Shown in pieces: positions 47,060 to 58,000 of a DNA stretch of 64,000 bases. A program made the position numbers and the translations under genes. Every line of letters begins with the position of its first letter. Position 1 is the first letter of the stretch. The notes beneath the pieces are model-generated. The model saw only the letters and a list, made by a program, of their open reading frames with translations, searched no databases and was not told where the DNA came from. The DNA comes from Lathyrus oleraceus (Eukaryota > Streptophyta > Magnoliopsida > Fabales > Fabaceae): NCBI RefSeq assembly GCF_024323335.1, contig NC_066581.1, forward strand, positions 30,934,699 to 30,998,698, written 5' to 3'.

Positions 47060-47590
47060 TGGTCTGATCACTGGAAATCTGGTCTGAACACCAACTCGAT
47101 CTGAAAATCGGAAACTGGCCTGAATGCCACTTCGGTCTGGATACCGGAAACTGGCCTGAATGCCACAAGTTGCATCGACCTTAATGTCGGAAACTTCTTC
47201 GATTTGAATATCGGAAAAACTGGCCTGAATGCCACTTCGGTCTGGATACCGGGAACTGGCCTGAATGCCACAAGTTGCATCGACCTGAATGTCGGAAACT
47301 TCTTCGATTTGAAAATCGGAAACTGGCCTGAATGCCACTTCGGTCTGGATACCAAAAAACTGGCCTGAATGCCACTTCGGTCTGGATACCGGAAACTGGC
47401 CTGAATGCCACTTCGGTCTGGATACCGGAAAAATTGGCCTGAATGCCACTTCGGTCTGGATACCGAAAAAGCTGGCCTGAATGCCACTTCGGTCTGAATA
47501 CCGGAAAATTGGCCTGAATGCCACTTCGGTCTGAATACCGGAAAATTGGCCTGAATGCCACTTCGGTCTGAATACCGGAAACTTCATGCC
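47060..47590 (-). repeat. 36-bp minisatellite in the O2 3' untranslated region
   Basis: Eleven landmarks GGCCTGAATGCCAC (on +) at 47117, 47153, 47222, 47258, 47325, 47362, 47398, 47436, 47474, 47511 and 47548. Spacing is 36-38, except two gaps of 67-69 that contain a variant unit (CATCGACCTGAATGTCGG type). The pair 47153-47222 and 47258-47325 shows a higher-order period of about 105. Confidence 0.93.
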
Positions 47591-48221
47591 TGTCAGCATC
47601 GGCAAAAATAGGGAACAATAATAATTGAGGCGGCACGTGGGCCAACGACCCATGCTGGGGATAATAAATTATGAACAACCTTCAGTTTGAGCACTGTAAA
47701 CAAACTTCTGGCTTGTCACTAGGGATACCGAGAATGTTTTATGCTTACATGCGTATGTTTGAATTTTGCGATGGCGTAATGCTCCATGAAAATGGAAATG
47801 CTACGCGATTTGGGAGGATGCAATGCAATGTGATTCTACATGCAGGGATGCGAAATGCTGGGGAGAATGCCAAGCCGAAGCAAGGAATCCTGTTGGGGAA
47901 TGATCACGATCTTCTGGACCCTGGCACTACTGTTGGAGATGCACAGCATAATGAACTATGTGGGGAAATGACCGGCCGCGCGGTGTTCTGGCAATGACGA
48001 GATACCGAGACTCTGACTAGGGAGAGAACGGCGCTGCAAAACTGTTGTTGGGGGAAGCGATAATGGTTCTAGCAACCATAATCTACGAGAGATGACTCAG
48101 CAGGGGGGAGCAAACACCGATACGGTACCGAGGTTATGCTTCCAGGAAAGAGATCATCGATTTGGGATTGAAATCCTCGATCTGGCATCGAACTTCAAGG
48201 AGCAGCTGCTTCTGCTGGGAA

Positions 48222-48410
48222 GATACAGTCTGGTACTGTCAACTCCGCTGGGGAGTGTATACAATCTGGCATTGTCAACTCTACTAGGGATATACAGTCT
48301 GGCACTGTTAACTCCGCTGGGGATATACAGTCTGGCACTGTTAACTCCGCTGGGGATATACAGTCTGGCCCTGTTAACTCGACTAGGGAGTGTATAGTCT
48401 GAAACAGCCG
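48222..48410 (-). repeat. 33-bp minisatellite in the O2 3' untranslated region
   Basis: Landmarks ATACAGTCTGG (on +) at 48222, 48259, 48292, 48325 and 48358, with a decayed sixth near 48393. Each unit contains one copy of ACTCCGCTGGGGA or a variant, which resembles the primer-binding site. Confidence 0.92.
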
Positions 48411-49243
48411 CTTGGGGAGTACAGTAGTGAGAACCTGCTGGGGATTGAAGAATCCAACACTCTGATCTGCTCTGCAGGGATAAGACACCGGATTCGTCTG
48501 TTGGTGACTTCACTGGGGAAGATATTCACGGTCATCTGCAGGGGATTTTAAGGAAATGCACCGAGGGTATCTGTTCTGAATAGACGATCCAAAGCACTTA
48601 AAATTTACAGCAATTTTAAATGTTTATTAAGCATGTACCTGTAAAGCCCTTATGTGTCATGATGCAATGTTTATCAAAAATTCGGACGTCATTTTTGCAA
48701 ACAAAACAGTAAAATGAAAATGAAAATAGAGATATACTGAATAACATGATTTTATTGATTGAATGGCCTCTGAATAGGCATTTACATCAGGAAGCAATCC
48801 CTGGAAAGAGGTAATCGCACAAAAGATAAAAACAGAAATTAATCTAATGGCAATGTGAAATGGATTTCTATTGGGTTCCAATTCTGTTATGACTTGCCCG
48901 TCTTTAAGATCCTCCAGATAATCAGCCTTCTGAAAAGGTGATTGGACTGTTTCCTACCTTTCGAAAATTTCCAGTCATCGACATGAGATGAGATTCAGAA
49001 CTAACTCAGAACGCAGGCATTCGCTTAATCCCTAACTTTTGCCTGGATCGCCCTTTTCGGGTTTTCAATCCACCGGGATACCCATTTTTGCCTAAGTTGC
49101 CTTTTCAGGTTTTCAACTTACCGGGTGTACGATCTTTTCCTTTTTAAATCCCTAATTTTTTGCCCAAACCTTTTCATTTTCTTGGTTCGTCGGGATGCCC
49201 ATTTTTGCCTGGACTGTTCTTTTTACCGTCCAGCGGGTCTATT

Positions 49244-51598
49244 TTATGCGAAGTATTTTTTAACTGCGTCTGAGTTTACCGGGGAAGTGAAGTCTTCACC
49301 ATCCATCGTTGCGAGCATTAAGGCTCCACCATCGAAAACCTTAGTGACAATATATGGTCCCTCATAGTTAGGAGTCCACTTGCCCCTGTGATCTGTCTGA
49401 GGAGGAAGGATCCTTTTCAACACCAAATCTCCGACTTGGAAACATCGAGGGCGCACTTTCTGGTCAAAGGCTCTCTTCATCCGGCTCTGATACAACTGCC
49501 CATGACAAATGGCTGCCATTCGCTTCTCTTCGATAAGACTCAACTGATTGAACCTTGTCCGGATCCATTCAGCTTCATCTAGCTTGACATCCAACAGGAC
49601 TCTTAGAGAAGGAATCTCCACTTCAACTGGTAGGACTGCTTCCATACCATACACAAGGGAGTAAGGGGTCGCCCCGGTCGATGTACGTACTGAAGTGCGG
49701 TACCCATGCAAGGCGAAGGGTAGCATCTCATGCCAATCTCTGTACGTAACGACCATCTTCTGCACAATCTTCTTTATGTTCTTATTTTCTGCCTCAACAG
49801 CACCGTTCATCTTAGGACGATAGGGGGAAGAATTATGATGCTGAATGTTGAAGTTCTGGCACAACTCCTTCATCATTTTGTTATTGAGATTGGAACCATT
49901 ATCAGTAATGATTCTCTCGGGAATCCCATGGCGACAAATGATTTCCTTCTTAATGAAACGGGCAACCACATGTCTGGTGACATTCGCGAATGACGCTGCT
50001 TCGACCCACTTGGTGAAATAGTCGATGGCAACAAGGATGAAGCGATGCCCATTGGAAGCAGTCGGCTCAATCTTTCCAATCATGTCAATGCCCCACATAG
50101 CAAACGGCCACGGCGAAGACATCACATTCAGAGGATTCGGCGGTACATGCACCTTATCAGCATAAATCTGGCATTTATGACACTTCCGAGCATATTTGTA
50201 ACAATCAGATTCCATGGTCATCCAGTAATAACCCGCCCTTAACAATTTCTTAGCCATTGCATGTCCGCCGGCATGAGTACCGAAGGAACCTTCATGAACT
50301 TCTTGCATTAACATGTCTGCTTCGTGTTTGTCCACGCATCTGAGCAAAACCATGTCGAAGTTCCTCTTATACAGCACATCGTCTTTGTTCAAGAAGAAAC
50401 TGCCTGCCAATCTTCTCAAAGTTTTTCTGTCATTGTTGGATGCCCCTGCAGGGTACTCTTGATTCTTCAGAAAGCACTTGATGTCGTGATACCAGGGCTT
50501 GTCATCGACTACCAGTTCAGCAGCAAACACATACGCGGCCCTATCAAGGCGCATAACATCGATCCTAGGAGCATGGTTCCACCGAACCACCTTGATCATG
50601 GAGGATAGAGTAGCAAGAGCATCAGCCATCTGGTTCTCATCACGAGGTACATGATACAGCTTTACTGTTGTGAAGAAAGTCAACAGTCTTCTCGTGTAAT
50701 CTCTGTAGGGGACCAGAGTAGGCTGGAGAGTGTTCCAATCACCATTTACTTGATTGATCACTAGAGTTGAATCTCCGAAGATGTCCAGAGTCTTGATTCT
50801 CAAATCAATGGCTTGCTCAATACCCAAGATACAAGCCTCGTACTCAGCTTCATTATTGGTGCACTCGAAAGTCAGACGAGCGGTGAAAGGCATGTGGGCA
50901 CCTTTCGGAGTAGTAATGACAGCGCCAATTCCACTTCCTTTGGCATTGACGGCCCCATCAAACAACAAAGTCCACTTTTCGTCTGGATCAGATCCCTCCC
51001 CAACAACTGGCTCTTCGCAGTCTTTCATCTTGAGGAACATGATGTCTTCATCTGGAAAATCAAACTTCATCGGCTCATAGTCTTCAATCGGTTGTTGAGC
51101 AAGATAGTCTGACAGAATACTCCCCTTGATGGCTTTCTGGGATGTATACTGGATATCATACTCTGTCAGTACCATTTGCCAACGAGCAACCCTTCCGGTG
51201 AGAGTTGGCTTCTCGAATATATACTTGACTGGATCCACCTTGGAGATCAGTAAGGTTGTGTGAGTTAGCATGTATTGTCTCAATCACTTAGCAGCCCATG
51301 CAAGTGCACAACATGTCTTCTCAAGCATTGAGTATCTCGACTCGCAATCTGTGAACTTCTTACTCAAGTAGTAGATGGCATGTTCTTTCCTACCTGTCTC
51401 GTCGTGTTGACCGAGAACACAACCCATAGAATTGTCAAGTACTGTCAAGTACATAATCAGCGGTCTCCCTGAGACTGGAGGCATAAGGATAGGAGGATTC
51501 TGCAAATACTCTTTTATCTTCTCGAAAGCCCTTTGACAATCATCGTTCCACCTGATAGCCTGATCTTTCCTCAGCAACTTGAAAATTGGCTCACACGT
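49244..51598 (-). pseudogene. pol: RT C-terminal part, two RNase H regions and integrase of O2 (pol 3' part)
   Basis: The frame starts within the RT end (LLRKDQAIRWNDDCQRAF). It includes the gypsy-type RNase H (YLTVLDNSMGCVLGQHDE; SRYSMLEKTCCALAW), one TGA stop near 51283, a second RNase H with LLFDGAVNAKGSGIGAV, NNEAEYEACILG, IFGDSTLVI and ENQMADALATL, and a full integrase: HAGGHAMAKK with CHKCQIY (zinc pair), WGIDMIGKIEP, ITDNGSNLNN and GAVEAENKNIKK (Asp-Asp-Glu), then the C-terminal DNA-binding part ending VNSDAVKKYFA. From 51283 to 49244 it is fully open, 679 codons. Tat elements are known for such a dual RNase H. The RT catalytic YxDD core is missing. Confidence 0.92.
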
Positions 51599-51754
51599 GG
51601 TTGAATGACCCTTTCCTCTTGCTTTAACAGCCTGGCAAGTTCTTCAGGGAGTTCACAGTCTCCATCACCCTCTTCTTCAGCTTGGAAGATCGGATTTTCG
51701 AAGTCGAAGCGAGCCATAGCAGAACTGTTATCAATAGGATCCGGTGATGTGCAT
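51599..51754 (-). pseudogene. pol: Linker before RT of O2 (pol exon 2), ends at a deletion
   Basis: After the intron acceptor the frame encodes MARFDFENPIFQAEEEG and LARLLKQEERVIQP, the acidic linker that precedes RT in Ogre, equivalent to O1 23452-23740. It then jumps, out of frame, into the end of RT near 51592-51600. Roughly the whole RT finger and palm region is therefore deleted. Confidence 0.85.
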
Positions 51755-52013
51755 CTGCATGAGTGATGGTATGTGCTTATGTGTGTGAACAGTGAGTGAA
51801 AACTAAACAAAACATTGCCAAATATTTTTATTCTTTTGAAATTTTGAAAACTGTAAAAATAGAGAAACAGTGAACAAGATTTTGAATGCAAAAGACGTCC
51901 TTCATTTATGATAAACAATGCAGGTATTCACATAGATGAGCCCTACGATGAGTCATTGCGCCCTGGGCGGAACGCAAGACTTGGACATGCATGAATATAC
52001 AAAGAAAAATTAC
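51755..52013 (-). other. Probable intron of O2
   Basis: A 259-bp gap on the minus strand, from a GTAATT donor at 52013 to a CATGCAG acceptor at 51755, separates the gag-pro frame from the RT linker. Position and size match the O1 intron (268 bp). The donor context is weak, so the exact 5' end is uncertain. Confidence 0.65.
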
Positions 52014-54017
52014 TCCTCTAGAAGAGTGACTTGGACAATTTCCTCGGAATACCAATTGTTGATGACTTCACCAGGGATCCTCGGACGCACCCAGTTGTCG
52101 ATGTCGCAATCACTATCCCCATCTTCTTCGTTGACCGCAGAGACCTCACTGGGAATCACAAAATTAACAGGAATAACATCTGCGAATTCATCAGTAGCAT
52201 CTTCAAACCCTTCTTCCTCAACCCCTTCCACAAACTCTTGGACAGACAAATCTTCAACCTGGAGGATACCTTTGTCGAGCAAGGCCTGGATACCCTGTTG
52301 TAGCTTCAAACAACCTCCACTCTGAGTGGCACAATCCAAATAACCCTTCCCACAACCGGGGAAAACATCGGCCTTCAGCAAGCATCCTTTGATATCCAAC
52401 AATGGAGTCTTCAACTTCAACACATCCTTAATGGACTTGGCTTTTCCCTCTATCATATTAACATTCGCACCACCATGTTGGGGCATGGGATTGTTAACGA
52501 CATTCGGAGCCGGTGCAAGGTCGATGGCCTTTGAATCTGTGAGGTCTTGAACTACGTGCTTAAAAGCTTTGCAGTTCTCAATATTGTGGCCAGGTGCCCC
52601 GGAGTGGAAACTACACCTAGCATTGGCATCGTAACCCACCGGAAGTCTACCAACAGGAGGAGCCAGAGTGCGTAACTGCACAAGTTGTAGCTGTTGAAGA
52701 CTAGCAAGCAGTTGAGCGCACGACATTGGAAGAGTGTCGAAACGCCGGTCCATCATCCTCTGCCTATGTTGATAGGCTGGTCTGTTACCTGGTTGTTGTT
52801 GTTGTTGATACTGAGTTTGCTGACATTGTGGTTGTTGTTGTTGGTATTGATTCTGTTGATGCTGTGGTTGTTGTTGTTGTAGTGGTGCTGCAGCTGGAAT
52901 GGTCACAGCCGCAACATACGGTCGCTGATGATAGTTTTGAAAATTATTCCTCCTGTTTTGATATGAAGACACAGAATTCACACCCCCTTCCCTCTGCTTC
53001 GGTCCTCCCATAAATGGCTTCTTTACTCCTGATGAAGATCCACCTCCATTGTGGCTCTTGTAGGTCTTCAGGTAATTCTCTACCCTCTTCTCCAATAGAG
53101 ACCACATCCGCAAAGTTGGAGGCATTGCACGCCACCAGACGCTCTAGGTAAGGTCCAGGCAACGTATTCATGAACATGTTGGCCATTTCCTTTTCCAACA
53201 TGGGAGGTTGAACACGGGAAGCTGTCTCCCTCCAGCGTTGAGCGTATTCCCTGAAGCACTCATTGCTTTTAAGAGACAGGTTCTGGAGTTGAGTTCTGTC
53301 CGGGGCCATGTTTGCATTATACTGGTATTGCTTCACAAAAGCTTCCGCCAAATCCCTCCAGCAACGGATATGGGCTCTATCCAACCTCATGTACCATTCC
53401 AGGGATGCCCCAGCTAGGCTGTCCTGGAAGAAGTACATGAGTAGCTTCTCGTCATCAGAGTATGCAACCATCTTTCGGAAGTATGCTTGCACATGGGTCT
53501 TCGGGCAAGAGCTACCGTTGTACTTGTCAAAGATTGGGACTTTGAACTTTGGTGGGACCCTCACGCCTGGGACCAATCCCAAGTCAGAAACATCTACCCC
53601 CAGAGGGTTTTGTCCTTCTACCGCCTTCAGCCTCTCCTCTAATCTCCTGAACATGGGATCCATACCATGGCCCAAACCAAAGTCTTCTGGCAGCAAGAAC
53701 TGATCATCTTGATCATCGTGAATGGGTTGTTGATCAAGGTTGTTATGTGGGATCGGGACAGGCCCCGGTCCATTAACCTCTGCAATTGGAGGATCAGTCA
53801 CGACCTCTGGTTGAGTAGTTGCGGGATTCCTCTGTATCATTTGCCTAATCTCCTGCTGTCCCTGAGCTACTCCCTGAACCACATCCATGAATTGGTTCAT
53901 GCGGACCCTCATCTCGGCAAGTTCTGCTTGTAGACCCTCCATTGCTTTCTGCTGGTTTCTGCGGGTACCGTACCGGTGAATTCCTGAATCAGCTATCCTG
54001 CTAATGGAACACCCCAC
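52014..54017 (-). pseudogene. gag: gag of O2 with short linker; protease domain deleted
   Basis: From 54017 the frame has HRYGTRRNQQKAMEGLQAEL, a coiled coil, the capsid-like region (FKVPIFDKYNGSSCP; SLAGASLEWYMRLDR; FREYAQRWRETASR), a frameshift near 53085-53125, a glutamine-rich stretch encoded by CAA/CAG repeats (52790-52880), and a zinc-knuckle-like CSFHSGAPGHNIENC. It then runs to LQQGIQALLDKGILQVEDL and jumps directly to the acidic end DIDNWVRPRIPGEVINNW. The aspartic protease (Asp-Thr/Ser-Gly and GRPWIH region) that O1 shows between these points is absent. Gag may be made up to the frameshift only. Confidence 0.9.
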
Positions 54018-55020
54018 AAAATGAGAACACCGCGACAGTACCTGTTATACAAGACATGCTATGGATATGCAAATGTAATGACATGTTTATCAATTCCAAA
54101 AGGTATTCTAACCCTTTGATTCCAGTCTCTCGTCAGATAAAAAGTGTAAGAAAAACCCCGACCAGAATCAAGAAGAAGATGTAAACCCCTTAGAAATGGA
54201 TAAACATGTGTTAAATGATATGAATGCAGAATGATGTGATGCAATGCAGTGACATGGAAATCAGGACTGCTGTATCTGCTTGAACATCTGTCGGGTTGCA
54301 CTGTCTGAGGAGAAAACCCACTGAAGAATATAATATAAGATCAAAACTCTGCTCCAGAAAACCGGGTTGGTTGGAGGTTAAGGTTCCCTGAATTTAGCCC
54401 GCCCCTCACTGGTAGGTTCTAAGAACAGAAGTTTGTCAGCTTCATCCCTTCAGTCGAGAATAATACGTTTACCACTGAAGGTTTGGCATTATTACGGGAT
54501 AAAAGACCTCCACTGACTCCCCTCAACAGGATATCCTGAAGCAAGTTCCCAGTCTCGGGGTCCTCGGATTGAGCAGCGAGAATGCGCCCACCAGAGCTAA
54601 CATAAACGCGTCTCGGAGGAGAGGCCTCGACTGAGTTCTCGGGAAATGGTCACCAGAGTCGACGATTTCTAAAGGAATATCTGTCGTTATGGAACACCCA
54701 TAGGACAAAATATATCCAATAGAAACCTCGTCTGGAATGTGGGTCTCATGAACAACTTAACGTAGCAACATACCACGCAAGCCTCATGACTATCCACTCT
54801 AAAACCTATGTGTACACTCAAGCCTGGGTAGTGGGCTTATCTCTTATAGAACAGTCCCAACCCAACAAACAAACAACCCACAGATACAACAAACCTATGT
54901 ACATGAATGCAATAAGATAAAGCAGGTAAATACGGAAAGTAAACGACTGTACAAAAGCATAAACACCCAACAAACAAGAAATCTACAAAAGCTAGGAGGG
55001 ACTCGCTTAGGGAAACCAGG
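54018..55020 (-). other. Leader of O2
   Basis: One kilobase between the primer-binding site and gag without a supported gene. Unlike O1 there is no ORF1. A CTGATTCAG just before the HRYGTR peptide could be a splice acceptor. Confidence 0.6.
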
Positions 55021-55038
55021 TCCCCAGCAGAGTCGCCA
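55021..55038 (-). other. Primer-binding site of O2 (tRNA-Arg type)
   Basis: TGGCGACTCTGCTGGGGA on the minus strand, two bases from the 5' LTR. This is the form established for Ogre-type elements, primed by tRNA-Arg. Confidence 0.92.
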
Positions 55039-55040
55039 GC

Positions 55041-58000
55041 TGTCGCAACCCGAAAAAATACAGTGGTGCGAAAAAAACAACCGGCGAGAAAGAGATGACA
55101 GAAGAGTCGCCATCGTGCGTTATTTATCCCAAAGGAGGGAAAGGAAACGCTCGAAGTAAACCTGGAGAAAGGAAAGGAAAAGACAAGGTCTCGCAACCAA
55201 ATCTTGGGTTCGGGAGTCGATTATGCAAAGGGAAGGTATTAGCACCCCTACGCATCCGTAGTACTCTACGGGATCCACTCTTGTTGTTTCTTGTCTAAAG
55301 GGTGTGTGTTTATCTAATGTACTATTTACTAAAAAGAAAAGGGTCAAAGAAAATGACTCGCACGGATGTCGCATCCACTGCATACGTATTTCATCTGAAT
55401 ATGAGAATCAGAGTCTTCGTAGCTCGGTTACCTATGGGTTAAGGATAAGTGTGCTCGCTAAGACGTCGCGTCTTATGCCTACGTATCTCATCGGGAATGA
55501 GAATCAGAGCAAAACGTAGTTCATCTAACTACGGGAGTAGGGGTCTCGATTGCAACTAGGGCAAGAGAAAGGGAATGTCCCGATCGCAACGAGGGCGAGA
55601 GAAAGGATCGCAACGAGGGCGAAAGCAAACAAGGATTAGTTGTTAGTCGTTAGTCAAACTCGGCAAGACATCGCATCTTGTGCCTACGTATCTCATCTGA
55701 ACATGAGAATCAGAGTTGCCGTAGTTCGGCTCACGCACGCCAAAACACACGTACAAAAAGGCAAACATGGAACCCGAACGCCAATCGCTGGACTTACATC
55801 AGCTTCCGAACCAAACATACTCACACTGGAAACCAGATGCCACTTGATGGACTTATACCGGACTCCAAGCACACAACAAGAGGATACAGAATGCCAATGG
55901 CTGGGCTTACATCCGTCTCCTACACACGCAAGAACAAACAAGCAACAAGTTACTAAGGAGTCGGGAACTCGAGCCTAGCAACTGTCAAGCAAACACACAC
56001 AAAAAGAAAAAAGGGTGAAAAACAAAAAGGGTGAAAAACAAAAAGGGTGCCCGGAGAGATCTCGTGCGACCTCCTGCCTACGTACCTCATCTGGTATGAG
56101 GATCAGGGCAACGTAGTTCCCCTACATAGGGGTTGCCATCTGAACATGGACTTGCAAAGGAGGACACCAGTTGTGTCAAAGGAGAGTGGGGGATGTGTTC
56201 ACGTCCTAGCAGTAGGTGTCGCAGCTCGCTGAATCGAGTCTTAGGCAGTTACCTCTTTGCAATAGAACGGACTACATGCCACAAGATCGGAGACGCTCGG
56301 AAAGGTCTAGAAGTGGGGAAGCTCTGCCCTAGAGTTGTCATGCAATATGTACTTAGGTGTTTAGGATTTACAAATGGGAATATCTACCTAATGTTATCAT
56401 ACAAAAGGATATGGGAATCCTACCTATGTTGTCATACAAAAGGATATGGGAATCCTACCTATGTTATCATACAAAGGGTTCTATCTAATGGGTGCTACCT
56501 AATCGGAACAGGAATCGACGAGTGGAGCAAGGAGAAGTGTTAGGGATAAGGGTAGATGGCGATGCATGAAGCAATCGACTTACAAGGTTGATGGCGATGC
56601 ATAAAGCAATCGACTTACAGAAGGGTGGATGAATACGTGCTGGTTCTGTTAGGTTTTGAAAAATGATTACTCGACGTTGGAACGAGGTTTTGATCTTGTT
56701 TTGAAATGGTTATCGAATGTTCATTTTAATTCTTGTATTAACAGATGAATAAGGAATGAAGGAATAAATATTATACATTTCATGGGAGAGGGATACATTT
56801 GTTATGAATGAGGATTCAAAGTATTGGAATAATTAAATCAGGTCCAAACAATAAATAATGCAATGTATGAGTGTAAGTGCAAAGGAACCGGCTCATTGTA
56901 AGAAAGTCCAAGAGTAAGCTATGTGAGGTTGATGGCGATGCTTAAAAAGCAATCGACTTACAAGGGTGTGGAAAAATGGGCTCGACATTGAATCGAGAAA
57001 ATATGATTTTTATGATTTTAAAAATGGTTTTGGATGAATGATGAAATTAAAAGAAAATAAATTTGCATTATTAACAAATGAAACTATGAGTATAATAAAG
57101 GCATAAACATAAAAAGAAATGAAAATGCTAAAAGAAAATAGCTAAAAGAAAATAAAATAGCTAAAAGAAAATAAAATAGCTAAAAGAAAATAAAATAGCT
57201 AAAAGAAATGCTACACATGAGTATTGAACCCTCTCCACTAAAGATTATGAAACTACCTTCTCTCCACTAGGCCATTTATCATTAGTTATTATCTTAATGC
57301 TATTTTAGATATGTAAACCAAGATATATTAGACATTAGAATAAAAACTAAGATAAAAATAAAAGTATGTTGGACTACCAAAAAAGAAAATGAAAAATCAA
57401 ACCCAGCCGCCTGGCTGTTGGGTTATCAATGGGGAATAAGTTGGAAATAGAAAAAACAATTATTACCTAATATCCTAGGAATTCTAAGCAACACCTTTAA
57501 TGTTTTTTAAAAAACCTATTCTGTTTGAAATGAAATAAAAAAAGAAAAATTGGAACAGTAGCAGACTCGTTCTCTCCCTCACTCTCTCCTCAATCTCACA
57601 AACTCTCTCAAGCTCAAAGAAATCTCTCCCTCATCGCTCTCTCAATCACGTTCCCAATCTCACAATGCTCTCTCAATCTCTCCATCATTCGCTCGTCCTC
57701 AACCTTTCTCAATCACTCCGTCCTCAATCGCTCTCGCGTACCACACAATCTCTCTCATCTAAAATGCAAGGATCCATGGTTTTAAGGAGAAACAAAAAAG
57801 AAAGAGGCTCACCTTCGGCGAAAACGACGGAGACGATGAAGTTTAAAACTCACTCCTCCGCTTCTTCAATCCAGGTTTGATTTTGGGATTTAGAGTTTTT
57901 TGAGATTCTTTTCCGCCTCAATTTTTCGTTTTCGAATCGTAGTCCCCTCTTACTGATTCACCCTTTTTATTTATGCCTCCTGATTTAGGGTTTCAAAGGT

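Larger units (their letters stand above)
46756..49243 (-). other. 3' untranslated region of O2
   Basis: A 2.5-kb non-coding stretch between integrase and the 3' LTR. It carries two minisatellites (47060-47590 and 48222-48410) and, between 47640 and 48540, many sense-strand copies of TCCCCAGCGGAGTT and relatives, complementary to the primer-binding site. Long open frames here (for example 47030-47653) are only periodic translations of the 36-bp repeat. Confidence 0.85.

Noticed and set aside
47060..47590. CRISPR-like array
   Set aside because: Repeats abut directly without unique spacers, the sequence is plant, and the array sits in a retrotransposon 3' region.
47030..47678. Three overlapping minus-strand open frames of 139-207 codons with repeats such as YPDRSGIQASF
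   Set aside because: They are translations of the 36-bp minisatellite, whose unit length is a multiple of three, so all frames stay open together. They lie in the 3' untranslated region of O2.
49388..50608. Plus-strand frames opposite O2 integrase and RNase H
   Set aside because: Shadows of the 679-codon minus-strand frame that carries all catalytic motifs.
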